NCBI GenBank assembly: GCA_002083525.1
Contig: LWDM01000074.1
Span: 203,168-267,167 of the forward strand
Source of the DNA: Proteobacteria bacterium SG_bin9
Lineage (GTDB): Bacteria; Pseudomonadota; Alphaproteobacteria; Rhizobiales; Xanthobacteraceae
DNA length: 64,000 nt
Direction of reading: 5' to 3'
In this document: positions 1 through 9,336 of the stretch, piece by piece
How positions within the stretch are numbered: the stretch's first letter is position 1
How the letters are laid out: every line of letters begins with the position of its first letter
Translations under genes and position numbers: made by a program
Notes under the pieces: generated by a model
Database searches by the model: none
Seen by the model: the letters and a program-made list of their open reading frames with translations, nothing else
What the model was told of the DNA's origin: nothing

Positions 1-412
1 CGGTCTCGACGACTTCGAGCGTTGCGCGGGCCGGCATCTGGATCGCGACCGGATTGGTGTCGTGCATCGACAGCTTCACGGTCATGTTTTCCTGCAGGTA
101 CGGTGCGGACGAGCCGACGATGTCCTTGGCGACCAGAATCTGGTCGTAGGTCTCGTTGTTCATGAAGTGGAAGCCGTCGTTGTCCTCGTAGAGATAGTTG
201 AAATCGCGGTCTTCAATGGTTGCGCGCTCGACCTGATCCGTGGTCTTGAAGCGCTCCGAGACCTTCACGCCGTCGCTGATGCGGCGCATTTCGATCTGGC
301 TGACCGGAGTTCCCTTGCCGGGATGGATGTTCTCGGCGGAGAGAACCACATAGAGCTTGCCGTCCTGGTCAATGACGTTGCCCTTGCGGATAGAACTGGC
401 GATGACTTTCAC
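1..412 (-). CDS. efp: Elongation factor P (C-terminal end beyond window)
   Basis: EF-P binds the ribosome E-site and relieves stalling at polyproline stretches. Reading the minus strand from a GTG at 412-410 gives the typical N-terminal KOW-like domain; the modified loop reads HPGKGTP, placing the lysine that receives beta-lysine at residue 33. The second (OB) domain begins around residue 65, with the family pattern NNETYDQ. The gene runs off the left edge, so about 137 of roughly 188 residues are visible. No ATG lies just upstream, so GTG is taken as the start. It is divergent from epmA, whose product modifies this loop, with about 135 bases between the two genes that must hold both promoters. 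Confidence 0.95.
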   Translation of the reverse strand, partial: MKVIASSIRKGNVIDQDGKLYVVLSAENIHPGKGTPVSQIEMRRISDGVKVSERFKTTDQVERATIEDRDFNYLYEDNDGFHFMNNETYDQILVAKDIVGSSAPYLQENMTVKLSMHDTNPVAIQMPARATLEVVET

Positions 413-547
413 GAATAATTTTCCTGGGTTGGGAAGCCGGGGTCGGCTGCGGCGCCAGCCCGGGGCTGACGCAATGATTTCGGGCCGCAACATACTGATT
501 TGGGCCCGGGATGCCAGCTTTTTGCGCGTCATTTGGGCAGATTGCTG

Positions 548-1606
548 ATGTCCGGAACCGGTATTTCCCCGTCCCCGTGGTGGACAGCGGACCGCCATGC
601 CGACCGCAGGTCCTTTCTGATGGCCCGGGCGGCGATCGCGGCCGGCCTGCGGGAGTGGTTCAGGGGCCAGGGATTCCTCGAAGTGGAGACTGGAATTCTT
701 CAGGTGTCGCCCGGCAATGAGACCCATCTGCATGCGCCGTCGGCCGAACTGATGGCGCCGTCAGGAGAGCGTCATCGCCGCTACTTCCGGACCTCGCCCG
801 AATTTTCCTGCAAGAAGCTTCTGGCGGCGGGGGAAACGCGAATCGTCGAGTTTGCGAGGGTTTTCCGCGATCGTGAGCGCGGCGATCTGCATCTGCCGGA
901 GTTCACCATGCTGGAATGGTATCGTGCCGGTGAGGACTATGAGGCCGTGATCGGCGATTGCCTTGCGGTGATTGCCGATTCTGCCCGGATTGCAGGGACA
1001 AGTACATTCTCGTTCCGCGGCCGCAGCTGCGATCCATTGGCTGTTGCGGAACGGCTGACGGTGGCGGATGCATTCAGCCGCTATGCAGGCATCGACCTTC
1101 TCAGCACGGTTGAAAAAGGTGAAGGCAATCGTGTGGCATTGACGGCCGCCGCAAAAGACCGCGTGCGGGTTGCGGACGACGACACCTGGTCGGATATTTT
1201 CAGCAAGATTCTCGTCGAACATGTTGAGGCAAAGTTGGGGCAGGGCCGGTTGACCGTGCTGTACGATTATCCCGCGCCGGAATCGGCGCTGGCCCGCCGT
1301 AAGCCGGACGATCCGCGGGTCGCCGAGCGGTTCGAGGTCTATGCCTGCGGCGTCGAACTCGCGAACGGCTTCGGCGAATTGACCGATGCCATCGAACAGC
1401 GCGCGCGGTTCATGCAGGCGATGGACGAAAAAGAGCGCCGCTATGGCGAGCGCTATCCGATCGACGAAGATTTCATCGCGGCAGTCGGCGCAATGCCGCC
1501 GGCCAGCGGCGTCGCACTCGGCTTCGACCGGCTGGTGATGCTGGCAAGCGGGGCTGTGCGTATCGATCAGGTGGTGTGGACGCCTCCTGCGGGAGAGACG
1601 CGATGA
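548..1606 (+). CDS. epmA: EF-P beta-lysine ligase EpmA (PoxA/GenX)
   Basis: A class II lysyl-tRNA-synthetase paralogue without the anticodon-binding domain, which attaches (R)-beta-lysine to the EF-P loop lysine. The 352-residue product has class II core motifs: [13 protein letters not shown] near residue 77 (motif 2 region, followed by RVFRDRE), [22 protein letters not shown] and the C-terminal [12 protein letters not shown] motif 3. The length fits the family (about 325-350). The ATG at 548 is chosen because the conserved family N-terminus starts about 30 residues later; an in-frame start at 500 would add residues of no family character. The stop overlaps the epmB start (ATGA), so the two are co-translated. 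Confidence 0.95.
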   Translation: MSGTGISPSPWWTADRHADRRSFLMARAAIAAGLREWFRGQGFLEVETGILQVSPGNETHLHAPSAELMAPSGERHRRYFRTSPEFSCKKLLAAGETRIVEFARVFRDRERGDLHLPEFTMLEWYRAGEDYEAVIGDCLAVIADSARIAGTSTFSFRGRSCDPLAVAERLTVADAFSRYAGIDLLSTVEKGEGNRVALTAAAKDRVRVADDDTWSDIFSKILVEHVEAKLGQGRLTVLYDYPAPESALARRKPDDPRVAERFEVYACGVELANGFGELTDAIEQRARFMQAMDEKERRYGERYPIDEDFIAAVGAMPPASGVALGFDRLVMLASGAVRIDQVVWTPPAGETR

Positions 1607-2664
1607 CGAAGCCGGTTCGTATCGCAGCGACGTTGCGCCAGCCGTCGGAACTGGTCGCGCACGGTCTTGCACCAGCGGCTTTGCAGGGCGAACTCGAGCG
1701 CGTCGCGTCACGTTATGCGGTTGCGGTGACACCACGTGTCGCGTCGCTGATCGATCGCGACGATCCGAACGATCCGATCGCACGGCAGTATATCCCGAGC
1801 CCCGACGAACTCATCGCGGCGAACAATGAGCTGGCCGATCCGATCGGCGATCATGCGCACGCGCCCGTGCATGGCATCGTGCATCGCTATCCGGATCGTG
1901 TGCTGCTGAAGATCGTACACGTCTGCGCGGTATACTGCCGGTTCTGTTTCCGCCGCGAAATGGTCGGGCCCGGCAAGGAAACCGCGCTGTCGCCGGACGC
2001 GTATTCAAATGCGCTCGATTACATCAGGGCCCATCCTGAGATCTGGGAAGTGATCCTCACCGGCGGCGACCCGTTGATGCTCTCGCCACGCCGCCTGCGC
2101 GATATCGTTACCGATCTTGCGGCTATCGAGCACGTGAAGATCATCCGGATTCACACGCGCATCCCCGTTGCCGATCCGGCGCGGATCACGGACGACATGG
2201 TCAGCGCGCTGAAGGCCGACGGCGCAACCACGTGGGTCGCGGTGCATGCCAACCATCCGCGCGAATTGACGGGAGACGCGCGTGCTGCTTGCGCGCGGTT
2301 GGCGGATGCGGGACTGCCGATGGTCAGCCAGTCGGTGCTGCTGCGCGGAATCAACGACGATGCGGCGACGCTTGAGGCGCTCATGCGCGCTTTCGTCGAA
2401 TGCCGCATCAAGCCGTATTATCTTCATCACGGCGATCTCGCGCCGGGCACGGCGCATCTGCGCACGAGCATCACCGAGGGGCAGGCCCTGATGCGGCAGT
2501 TGCGCGGGCGCGTTTCCGGATTGTGTCAGCCGGATTACGTGCTCGACATCCCGGGCGGCCACGGCAAGTCACCGCTCGGTCCTGAGTATTTGTCGCAAGA
2601 CGGCGAAAAATACCGCGTCGTGGATTATTGCGGCGATGTGCATCGCTATCCGCCCGAGCCATGA
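1603..2664 (+). CDS. epmB: EF-P (R)-beta-lysine-forming lysine 2,3-aminomutase EpmB
   Basis: A radical-SAM, PLP-dependent enzyme that converts L-lysine to (R)-beta-lysine, the substrate of EpmA. The 353-residue product has the CxxxCxxC iron-sulfur motif at C108, C112 and C115 (CAVYCRFC), followed by FRREMVG, and the family motifs LTGGDPLML and RIHTRIPV. The start ATG overlaps the epmA stop by four bases. Length and context agree with the short EpmB type rather than the longer clostridial lysine 2,3-aminomutase. Together with efp this makes a complete local cassette for beta-lysylation; the hydroxylase EpmC is not seen here. Confidence 0.95.
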   Translation: MTKPVRIAATLRQPSELVAHGLAPAALQGELERVASRYAVAVTPRVASLIDRDDPNDPIARQYIPSPDELIAANNELADPIGDHAHAPVHGIVHRYPDRVLLKIVHVCAVYCRFCFRREMVGPGKETALSPDAYSNALDYIRAHPEIWEVILTGGDPLMLSPRRLRDIVTDLAAIEHVKIIRIHTRIPVADPARITDDMVSALKADGATTWVAVHANHPRELTGDARAACARLADAGLPMVSQSVLLRGINDDAATLEALMRAFVECRIKPYYLHHGDLAPGTAHLRTSITEGQALMRQLRGRVSGLCQPDYVLDIPGGHGKSPLGPEYLSQDGEKYRVVDYCGDVHRYPPEP

Positions 2665-2858
2665 GCGATGCCGAGCCGCCGCAGGACGAGCGCAGCCGGC
2701 GTATTGAAAACGCCGTGCTGTTCGGTGCATTCATTCTGTTGACGCTCGGTGGCGCTTGGCTGTTGATGACCATGGCCGACGTGCGCAAGGCGCAGGACTG
2801 TGCCGCGCAGGGACGCCGCAACTGTGGAACGATCGAGATTCCGGAGCGTTCACGCTGA
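2661..2858 (+). CDS. Small single-pass membrane protein
   Basis: A 65-residue protein whose ATG overlaps the epmB stop (ATGA), so it is probably translated with the EF-P modification genes. It has a charged N-terminal stretch (residues 1-20), one hydrophobic helix at about residues 22-42 (LFGAFILLTLGGAWLLMT) and a short tail with two cysteines. I do not recognise the family. The overlap and the sensible membrane-protein layout argue for a real gene; a link to EF-P modification is position only. Confidence 0.7.
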   Translation: MSDAEPPQDERSRRIENAVLFGAFILLTLGGAWLLMTMADVRKAQDCAAQGRRNCGTIEIPERSR

Positions 2859-2913
2859 CCGTAAGATCGGATATGGTATAGTGCTGCAGCATGGGAAGGC
2901 GCGGAGGACCATC

Positions 2914-3159
2914 ATGAAAACCATCGTGATCGCAACCGCTACGGTGATGTCGTTCGGAAGTCTGGCGTGGGCGCAGGGCAGCGCCGGAACGACGTCAGGC
3001 GGCACGGCCGCCGGTTCGACAACCGTGATCCAGGCCCCGGTCGGTCATCGCCAGCCGAAGCGCAGCGATGTTCCGGACGTCAGCGCCGATCAAGCCAGGA
3101 ACGACGCCGCCGACCGCGAGCTCGATCGCAAGATTCGCAGCATCTGCCGCGGCTGCTAG
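2914..3159 (+). CDS. Small secreted hypothetical protein
   Basis: An 81-residue product. The ATG at 2914 follows a GGAGG ribosome site at 2903-2907. The first 19 or so residues (MKTIVIATATVMSFGSLAWA) form a cleavable signal peptide ending in an A-x-A-like site, so the mature protein of about 60 residues is periplasmic or secreted. The mature part is low in complexity (Gly/Thr/Ser), then charged, and ends in CRGC. No family recognised. It converges with the HdeD-like gene at a gap of only about seven bases, with no obvious terminator. Confidence 0.65.
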   Translation: MKTIVIATATVMSFGSLAWAQGSAGTTSGGTAAGSTTVIQAPVGHRQPKRSDVPDVSADQARNDAADRELDRKIRSICRGC

Positions 3160-3166
3160 GCCGCCT

Positions 3167-3781
3167 CTAAGCGACCTTGGGCGTCGCGTTTAATTCCGCG
3201 CGCGCGGCCAACGCCATTCCGATCAGCGAGACGCCGCCGAACATCAGATTGATGCCGACGATCAGGCCCATCGCCCAGAATGCGGAGACGGGCAGGCCGA
3301 CCACGATCACAACGGAAATCACGATATCCATGATGCCCGCAAACATCAGCCAGCCCCAGCGGCCGGACAACTCGCGCTTGTGATCGAGCGCGTACATGAC
3401 GGTCGCGATGCCCTCGACCAGAAAATAGATGCCGATCACCAGCGTAAGCGACAGCGTTCCCTCCAGCGGCCATATCAGAAGAATGAGACCCGCGGCGATC
3501 GCCAGCGCGGCCGACACCAGCGACCACCACAAGCCCGGCATCTGCCGCGCCCAAATCGACAGGGCGACACCGGCGACGCCAATGGTGACGAACAGCCAGC
3601 CCAGAAGAATTGTGATGGCGACGCTCGCCAACGGCGGAACGATGATCGCGCCAATGCCGACAATCAGGAAAATGAGTCCCTCGATCAGGAAGGCCTTCCA
3701 GTGCGCGCGCACGGCGTCGCTGAAATCGGCTCTGATCTTCTCGATGTCGGCGGCGGTGAGTTGCGGTTCGGGCGAGGTCAT
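3167..3781 (-). CDS. HdeD/DUF308 family membrane protein
   Basis: A 204-residue integral membrane protein with six hydrophobic segments arranged as three hairpins, the layout of HdeD-type (DUF308) proteins. HdeD in E. coli contributes to acid resistance; the role in alphaproteobacteria is not established. The residue pattern PLEGTLSLTLVIGIYFLVEG is the characteristic repeat of the family. I take the ATG at 3781 because GGAG lies at good spacing before it; an in-frame ATG at 3793 would add four residues. It stands alone, convergent with the small secreted protein and downstream of the chemoreceptor on the same strand. Confidence 0.85.
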   Translation of the reverse strand: MTSPEPQLTAADIEKIRADFSDAVRAHWKAFLIEGLIFLIVGIGAIIVPPLASVAITILLGWLFVTIGVAGVALSIWARQMPGLWWSLVSAALAIAAGLILLIWPLEGTLSLTLVIGIYFLVEGIATVMYALDHKRELSGRWGWLMFAGIMDIVISVVIVVGLPVSAFWAMGLIVGINLMFGGVSLIGMALAARAELNATPKVA

Positions 3782-3895
3782 CGTGATCTCCATCGGCAGG
3801 GCGCGGGCGGCCTAAGGCCGCCTGGTCTGCCCCTCTATGTGGAGAGCGGTATCTTCGTCCGGAAGGGTCGCAGTGACGAAATCTGGCAGCAGCGC

Positions 3896-5599
3896 TCAGG
3901 CCGCAGGTTTTTCGCTCAGTCCGGTGCGCAGCGTCGCGAGGAAGTGATTCAAATCCTCGGACAATTTCGTCGTGGACTGGAAAAGATCCTCCGACGTCGC
4001 CACCAGGTCACCCGCATTGGTGATGGCTTCGCTGACCACGTGATTGACGCCAGAGACGCTGGCCGTCAGCGTATCCGCGCCGCTCGCGGAGGTGCGGGCG
4101 TGGCCGGAAATGTCGCGCGTTGCCGCGCTCTGGCGCGCGACCAGCTCGGACACCGTTGCGGTGAGGCGATCGATCTCGCGCATGGTTTCGGCGATGTGGC
4201 GCACTGATGACACGGCGCTCGCGGTCGAGCCTTGAATTTCAGCGACCTGCTTGCTGATTTCCTCGGTAGCATTCGACGTCTGCGCCGCAAGCTGTTTCAC
4301 CTCTTGCGCGACGACGGCGAAGCCGCGTCCCGCGTCGCCCGCGCGCGCGGCTTCGATGGTGGCGTTGAGCGCGAGCATATTGGTCTGGCCGGCGATGCTC
4401 TGGATCAGCCCGACGATATCGCCGATCTTTTGGGCGGCGGCGGCCAGGGTCGAGATTTCCTGCGCCGACTGTTCGGTCGTGGTCGTGGTGCGCGCGACGA
4501 TGGCCGCGGCGCTGGCGACCTCGGTGTTGATCTCTTCGGTCGAGACAAGCAGGGCGTCGGCGGCGTCCGCCACCGTGCGTGCGCTGTGCGTAGTCTGCTC
4601 GGTGGCTGCGCTGGTTGACGTCGCCTGCTGTGCGGCGGTTTCGGCGAGCCCCGAGATGGTTTGCGAACGGCTGCGCAGTTTTTCCATGTGCCCGGACGTG
4701 GCGTCGAGGGCACTCTGCGCCGACGCGCGGAAGCCCTCGAGCATCTGATCGAGCCGCTTGTCGAACGCGAGGCGCGCGCTGACGTCCTTGTTGGCCTGTT
4801 CTTCCAGCTGCTGCCGTTCGATCAGCGCGAACTTGAACACGTCGAGCGCCTTCGCCATCCGGCTGATTTCGCCACGGCCCTTGATCGCGGGCACCTCCGC
4901 ATTCATGTCGCCGTCGGCGAGCTGCTGCATCGCCTGCGTCATGGTCTCGATCGGCCGCACGACGGCGCGCGAAATGAAGATGATGCTGAAGATCATCGTG
5001 CCGAGCACGATGGCGAGGATCACGGAGACGAGCGCCGAGTCGCGCTTCTCCGCCATATCGATATCGCGATAAAGCTGATCGGCGCGGTCGCGATAGATTT
5101 TCGCCAGCGCATTGATCGCGTCGTTGAAGGCCTTGCGGGTGTTTCGATTGGCATCGTTGTCGCCGATCTCGCGGGCGGCAGCGTTGCCCTTGGCGCGGCC
5201 GGCGGCGACCAATTCCTGCCGGAGCGTAATGAACTTGTCGGCTTGCACCTTGAACGCGTCGAATGCCGGACGGTCCTGGGGCGCCAGTGACTTTTCCCAC
5301 TCGGCGACGGCCGTCTTCAGGTCACCGAGAAATTTCTCCAGACCCTTGCCGAAACGGTCGAGCACGTCGGGCTTGTCGGCCATGTAGACGCCGCGCGATT
5401 CCATCACGACGGCGTAGACGAGGGCGTTGATGTATTCGATGCGGGCCGAAGCCGAGCGCGTGGCGTCAAGCTGTTCGGTGTTGGCGCGGCTGCCGGCGTT
5501 CGAATACGCGACGATGCCAGCGAGAATCGCGGCCATCGCAGCCAGCACGCCGAGAATCGAAAAGATGCGAACCTTCAGCGAATGCGTCCAAATCGGCAT
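3896..5599 (-). CDS. Methyl-accepting chemotaxis protein
   Basis: A 567-residue transmembrane chemoreceptor that would signal through CheW and CheA. Layout: transmembrane helix at about residues 10-32, a periplasmic helical-bundle sensor of about 155 residues (4HB_MCP-like), a second transmembrane helix near 190-212, HAMP to about 266, then a long coiled-coil signalling domain. The kinase-contact tip reads [18 protein letters not shown], the most conserved part of the family. No che genes are adjacent, so this is a scattered receptor. The ligand cannot be told from sequence. The roughly 200 bases upstream (5600-5806) hold only its presumed promoter and the end of the next gene. Confidence 0.95.
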   Translation of the reverse strand: MPIWTHSLKVRIFSILGVLAAMAAILAGIVAYSNAGSRANTEQLDATRSASARIEYINALVYAVVMESRGVYMADKPDVLDRFGKGLEKFLGDLKTAVAEWEKSLAPQDRPAFDAFKVQADKFITLRQELVAAGRAKGNAAAREIGDNDANRNTRKAFNDAINALAKIYRDRADQLYRDIDMAEKRDSALVSVILAIVLGTMIFSIIFISRAVVRPIETMTQAMQQLADGDMNAEVPAIKGRGEISRMAKALDVFKFALIERQQLEEQANKDVSARLAFDKRLDQMLEGFRASAQSALDATSGHMEKLRSRSQTISGLAETAAQQATSTSAATEQTTHSARTVADAADALLVSTEEINTEVASAAAIVARTTTTTEQSAQEISTLAAAAQKIGDIVGLIQSIAGQTNMLALNATIEAARAGDAGRGFAVVAQEVKQLAAQTSNATEEISKQVAEIQGSTASAVSSVRHIAETMREIDRLTATVSELVARQSAATRDISGHARTSASGADTLTASVSGVNHVVSEAITNAGDLVATSEDLFQSTTKLSEDLNHFLATLRTGLSEKPAA

Positions 5600-5806
5600 A
5601 ATTCAAAAGCCCTTCCAAAGAACACCGGTGGAAGCGACGAGTGGCTTTTGAGGCTCTTGCAGGCGCGCACCGACCGGAGCGGTAGTCTCATCCCCAGTTG
5701 CACAATATTTATCCGGAGGTTGCTAACCGGCGGTTAACCGAACCGGTTTTCGCGGTGCGACAACCGGCGCAAGATGTTGCTTTGTCGACGGAATGCCCGT
5801 GTTCCG

Positions 5807-6583
5807 CTAGCCGTCGAGGATTGCAACCGCTCGCGTCCAGCCGGCCGACGCCCGCTCGATCTTCACCGGGAAGCACGAGACCATGAAGCCGGTGGAGGGA
5901 AGCTGTTCCAGATTGTGCAGCTTTTCGATGTGGCAGTAGCCGATGTGGCGGCCCGCCTTGTGGCCTTCCCAGATCAGGCTGGCGTCCTTGGTCTCGGCGT
6001 ACTTCTTCGCCGTGTAGACGAACGGCGCGTCCCAGCTCCAGCCGTCGATGCCGGTGAGCCGCACGCCGCGTTCGAGCAGATACATGGTTGCCTCATAGCC
6101 CATGCCGCAGCCGGAGGTGACGTAGTCCTTCTGGCCGTACTTCACGCCCGCGGACGTGTTCACCACCACGATCTCGAGCGGCTTGAGGGTGTGGCCGATG
6201 CGCTTGAGTTCCTTCTCGACGTCGGCTGCGGTTGCCACATAGCCATCGGGGAAGTGGCGGAAGTCGAGCTTGACGCCCGGCTGCAGGCACCACTCCAGCG
6301 GCACCTCGTCGATGGTCCATGAGCGCTCGCCGCGATTCATGGTCGGATGGAAGTGCCACGGTGCGTCGAGGTGGGTGCCGTTATGGGTTGAGAGCTGCAC
6401 CTGCTCGACGGCCCAGCCTTGTCCGTCGGGCAGCTCTTCCGCCTTCAGGCCGTCGAAGAAGCCGAGCATGCGCGGCAGGCCCTGCTGATGATCGATGTAG
6501 GTGATCGTCGGATGGCCGCCCGGCGGATCAGCGGGCACGTCGTTCTGCAGCGGCACGGAAATATCGATCAGCTTGCGGGCCAT
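5807..6583 (-). CDS. Cyclase family protein (kynurenine-formamidase-like metal hydrolase)
   Basis: A 258-residue member of the cyclase/kynurenine formamidase fold (PF04199). The signature HNGTHLDAPWHF near residues 75-86 supplies the histidines and aspartate that bind the divalent metal. The later TSGCGMGYEA and LTGIDGWSWDAPF segments are also family-typical. The start is the ATG at 6583, preceded by GGAGGAAG. It follows the FAH-family gene by about 40 bases on the same strand, so the two are probably one transcript and successive steps of one pathway. The substrate is unknown; true tryptophan-pathway formamidase is less likely since no other kynurenine gene is nearby. Confidence 0.85.
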   Translation of the reverse strand: MARKLIDISVPLQNDVPADPPGGHPTITYIDHQQGLPRMLGFFDGLKAEELPDGQGWAVEQVQLSTHNGTHLDAPWHFHPTMNRGERSWTIDEVPLEWCLQPGVKLDFRHFPDGYVATAADVEKELKRIGHTLKPLEIVVVNTSAGVKYGQKDYVTSGCGMGYEATMYLLERGVRLTGIDGWSWDAPFVYTAKKYAETKDASLIWEGHKAGRHIGYCHIEKLHNLEQLPSTGFMVSCFPVKIERASAGWTRAVAILDG

Positions 6584-6621
6584 GGGCTTCCTCCGAAGTT
6601 TTTTGTTTGGGAGAGGCAGAG

Positions 6622-7605
6622 TTAGCTCTGCCGCTCCACCTTGTTCTTGAGGATGCCGATCTTCTCGACTTCGAGTTCGATCTCGTCGTTGTGTTCGAGG
6701 AACCAGCCGAGTTCGAGACCGCAGCCGTTGCCGACCGTGCCCGAGCCGATGAACTCGCCCGGCATGAGGGTCTCGTCCTTGGTGATGTGCGCCATCGTTT
6801 CTTCGAACGAGAACAGCATGCCGTCGGTCTTGCCCTGCGAGCGCATCTTGCCGTTCACGCGCGCTTCCATCTTGAGCTTGTAGGGATCGCCGATCTCGTC
6901 GGGGGTGACGATCCATGGACCGAGCACGTTGCCGCCGTCGAAGCTCTTGCCCTTGGCGGGGCCAAGGCGGCCTTCCATCTCAATGCGCTGGGCATCGCGC
7001 GCGGAGAAGTCGTTGAAGATCGTGTAGCCGAAGATGTGGTTCTTGGCCTGAGCGGGCGTGAGGTTGGTGCCTTTGCCCTTGGTGACGACGCCGAACTCGA
7101 GTTCGTAGTCCATCACCTGGCTGTAGCGGGGCCACTTCACCGTGGTGTTGGTGCCGCGCACCGAGAAGCGGTTGGTGATGTAGTAGATCGGCTGCTTGCG
7201 ATAGACCTCGGGCAGCTCGCCGAGCGGCGTTGCGTCGATGCGCGCGAGTTCGGCCATGTCATTCTTGGCGCGTGCGGCAAGCTTCAGTTGGCCGCGCGGC
7301 GCCTGCTGGATGTGCAGCGGAAACGACATGGCGTCACGCATCTGCCGCGGTTCGGGCAGCGGCGCGAGAATCTCTGCGCCGGCGACGGGTGAGGAAAGGC
7401 CGGCATCCTTGCCGTGCTTGTCGAACACGCTGCGCGCGGCATCGAGCGCGGCATCGCCGCCGTCGATCAGCGCCAGCATCGAGGCAAAGCGCGGATCGGC
7501 CTTGTCGCGCGCGGCCGCGGCCGCAAGATCGAAAATCTGGCTGTCGCCCGCATGCACGATGCCGACGCGCTCAGCGCCGCCCGCACGATAGGTTGCAAGC
7601 TTCAT
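6622..7605 (-). CDS. Fumarylacetoacetate hydrolase (FAH) family protein
   Basis: A 327-residue member of the FAH superfamily, which cleaves C-C bonds of, or isomerises, oxo-acids from aromatic breakdown with a divalent metal. Visible motifs include YELEFGVV, FGYTIFNDFSARD, the AKGKSFDGGNVLGPW segment and the C-terminal GSGTVGNGCGLELG with LEHNDEIELEVEKIG. It starts at the ATG at 7605 (MKLATYRAGG, the usual N-terminus of the family). It is divergent from the ABC binding-protein gene across a 107-base gap and lies upstream of the cyclase gene. Exact reaction not assignable. Confidence 0.88.
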   Translation of the reverse strand: MKLATYRAGGAERVGIVHAGDSQIFDLAAAAARDKADPRFASMLALIDGGDAALDAARSVFDKHGKDAGLSSPVAGAEILAPLPEPRQMRDAMSFPLHIQQAPRGQLKLAARAKNDMAELARIDATPLGELPEVYRKQPIYYITNRFSVRGTNTTVKWPRYSQVMDYELEFGVVTKGKGTNLTPAQAKNHIFGYTIFNDFSARDAQRIEMEGRLGPAKGKSFDGGNVLGPWIVTPDEIGDPYKLKMEARVNGKMRSQGKTDGMLFSFEETMAHITKDETLMPGEFIGSGTVGNGCGLELGWFLEHNDEIELEVEKIGILKNKVERQS

Positions 7606-7653
7606 GGCGTTCTCCCTGTTTCTTGTCTTGCTTTTGTTTGATCCAGCTGAAAA

Positions 7654-7680
7654 TATACGATCACAAAAAATATCGATAAA
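7654..7680. promoter_or_regulatory. Possible operator in divergent promoter region
   Basis: The short gap between the divergent FAH and ABC binding-protein genes is AT-rich compared with its surroundings and holds two similar elements, AATATACGAT (7654-7663) and AATATCGATA (7671-7680), 17 bases apart. A GntR-type regulator is encoded two genes downstream on the plus strand, so this is a plausible operator serving both transcripts. Assigned by position and repetition only. Confidence 0.25.
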
Positions 7681-7712
7681 CAAGGCCCGCGAGGGTGTCC
7701 GGGGAGAAACAA

Positions 7713-8639
7713 ATGAAAAAGCTGCTCGCAGCCGCCGCGACCGTTGCCGCATTGACCATGCCGAACGTGGCGCAGGCGCAGAAGATTCAGGTCGGCTGCA
7801 CCGCAACCTCCGATTGCGCGTCGGCAATGATCGCGGTGGATGAAGGCATCTTCAAGAAGCACGGCCTCGATGTCGAAATGGTGCTGATCGGCATCAACTC
7901 GAATATTCCGGCGGCGATCCTCTCCAACTCGATCCAGATCGGCGGGCCGACCTCGACCGTGTTCCTGCAGGCGGCGGATGGCGGGCTCGATCTCGTCGCG
8001 GTTGCCGGCGCATCGCGCATGAGCCCACCGACGAACGCGAACATCACGGCTTTCGTCCGCAACGGCATTACCATCAACTCACCGAACGATTTCGTCGGCA
8101 AGAAGGTCGGCGCGCCGGGCCTCGGCGCGTTCCTGCACGTGCTGTTCGTGAAGTGGCTGGTGGAGAAGGGCGTCGATCCGAAGAAGGTCAACTTCGTCGA
8201 GGTGACGTTCCCGACCATGCTCGACACGGTGAAGTCCGGTTCGGTCGATGCCGTGCTCACCGGCGAGCCGTTCGTGACGCGCATGCTCAACGCCGGTGTC
8301 GGCCAGGTCGGCGTGCGCTACGCCGCCGATCTCAACCGCACCGAGCCCGTGATCTTCTATGCGACGTCGCGCGACTGGGCGCAGAAGAACGCCGAGACGC
8401 TGAAGAAGTTCCGCGCCGCCGTTGCGGAAGGCGCGAAGATCGTCAACGAGGACCGCGAGAAGGCATCCACCGCGATCTCGAAGTTCACCAAGCAGCCGAT
8501 CGAACTGGTGAAGCTCAATCCGCCGAACTACTCCGAGCCCGAATTGAAGCCGGAACAGCTCGGCTGGTGGATCGACATCATGAGCTCGCAGAAGATGCTG
8601 CAGTCCAAGCTCGACCTGAACAAGCTGATCGTCAGATAG
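7713..8639 (+). CDS. ABC transporter substrate-binding protein (NMT1/SsuA-like)
   Basis: A 308-residue periplasmic binding protein of the nitrate/sulfonate/taurine/thiamine-precursor class. The first 23 residues (ending VAQAQ) form a signal peptide. The N-terminal domain IQVGCTATSDCASAMIAVDEGIFKKHGLDVE is the usual start of this class, and VGAPGLGAFLH corresponds to the ligand-binding loop. The ATG at 7713 follows GGGGAGAAAC. It opens a plus-strand operon with a GntR regulator, an ATPase and two permeases. The ligand may be the substrate of the divergent hydrolases; that is inference from context. Confidence 0.9.
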   Translation: MKKLLAAAATVAALTMPNVAQAQKIQVGCTATSDCASAMIAVDEGIFKKHGLDVEMVLIGINSNIPAAILSNSIQIGGPTSTVFLQAADGGLDLVAVAGASRMSPPTNANITAFVRNGITINSPNDFVGKKVGAPGLGAFLHVLFVKWLVEKGVDPKKVNFVEVTFPTMLDTVKSGSVDAVLTGEPFVTRMLNAGVGQVGVRYAADLNRTEPVIFYATSRDWAQKNAETLKKFRAAVAEGAKIVNEDREKASTAISKFTKQPIELVKLNPPNYSEPELKPEQLGWWIDIMSSQKMLQSKLDLNKLIVR

Positions 8640-8646
8640 GCCCGCG

Positions 8647-9336
8647 ATGAGTCTGACCGCGAGCGAGAGCAGGGAAGGCGATACGCTCAGCGAACGCGCG
8701 GCCGCGTTCGTGCAGCGCGATATTCTCGCGGGCCTGCTCGCGCCGGGGACCAAACTCGGCATCGTCGAACTGGCGGAGCGCTACGAGATCGGGGCTACGC
8801 CGCTGCGCGAAGGCCTGTCGCGGCTGGTGTCGCGCGGTTTGATCGTTGCGATCGGCCAGCGCGGCTTTCGCGTCGCGCCGATCAGCCGCGAGGATCTGCT
8901 CGACATCACCCGCACCCGCGTTCTCGTTGAGATGGAGGCGCTGCGGCTGTCGATGAAGCTCGGCGACGATACGTGGGAAGCCGGCATCATGACGGCACTG
9001 CACCGGTTGCGCCGTCACACCGAGCGGCTGGGCGCGCGTTTTCGCGAGGGCGGTGAGGAGGGCGACCTCCTGCACAAGGAGTTTCACACGGCGTTGCTTG
9101 CGGCCTGCAATTCGCCGCGGCTGCTCGCAGCGCATTCCGATCTCTACGATCAGGCCTATCGTTATCGCCGCCTCATGATGCGCAACATCCCGGACGGCAA
9201 GCGGTTCTACGACTCCCATCGCCAGCTTGCCGATCTCGTGCTGGCCCGCGATGCGAAGGCTGCGCTGAAGACGCTGTCCGATCATCTCTATTCGACGATG
9301 CGTTACGTCTACCCGGACGGCAAGGAGCGCGCATGA
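8647..9336 (+). CDS. GntR/FadR-family transcriptional regulator
   Basis: A 229-residue FCD-type GntR regulator. The winged helix-turn-helix spans about residues 12-78, with the family pattern LAERYEIGATPLREGLSRLVSRGLI. The C-terminal all-helical FCD ligand domain follows from about residue 90 (TRTRVLVEMEALR), with histidines (HRLRRH, HKEFH, HRQLADL) positioned to bind a metal. It lies seven bases after the binding protein and overlaps the ATPase start (ATGA), an unusual place for a regulator that implies autoregulation within the operon it controls. The ligand is probably the transported compound or a breakdown product. Confidence 0.92.
   Translation: MSLTASESREGDTLSERAAAFVQRDILAGLLAPGTKLGIVELAERYEIGATPLREGLSRLVSRGLIVAIGQRGFRVAPISREDLLDITRTRVLVEMEALRLSMKLGDDTWEAGIMTALHRLRRHTERLGARFREGGEEGDLLHKEFHTALLAACNSPRLLAAHSDLYDQAYRYRRLMMRNIPDGKRFYDSHRQLADLVLARDAKAALKTLSDHLYSTMRYVYPDGKERA

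Noticed and set aside
5700..5760. AACCGG-rich repeats upstream of the chemoreceptor gene
   Set aside because: Arms are short and imperfect, and no consistent symmetry could be drawn.
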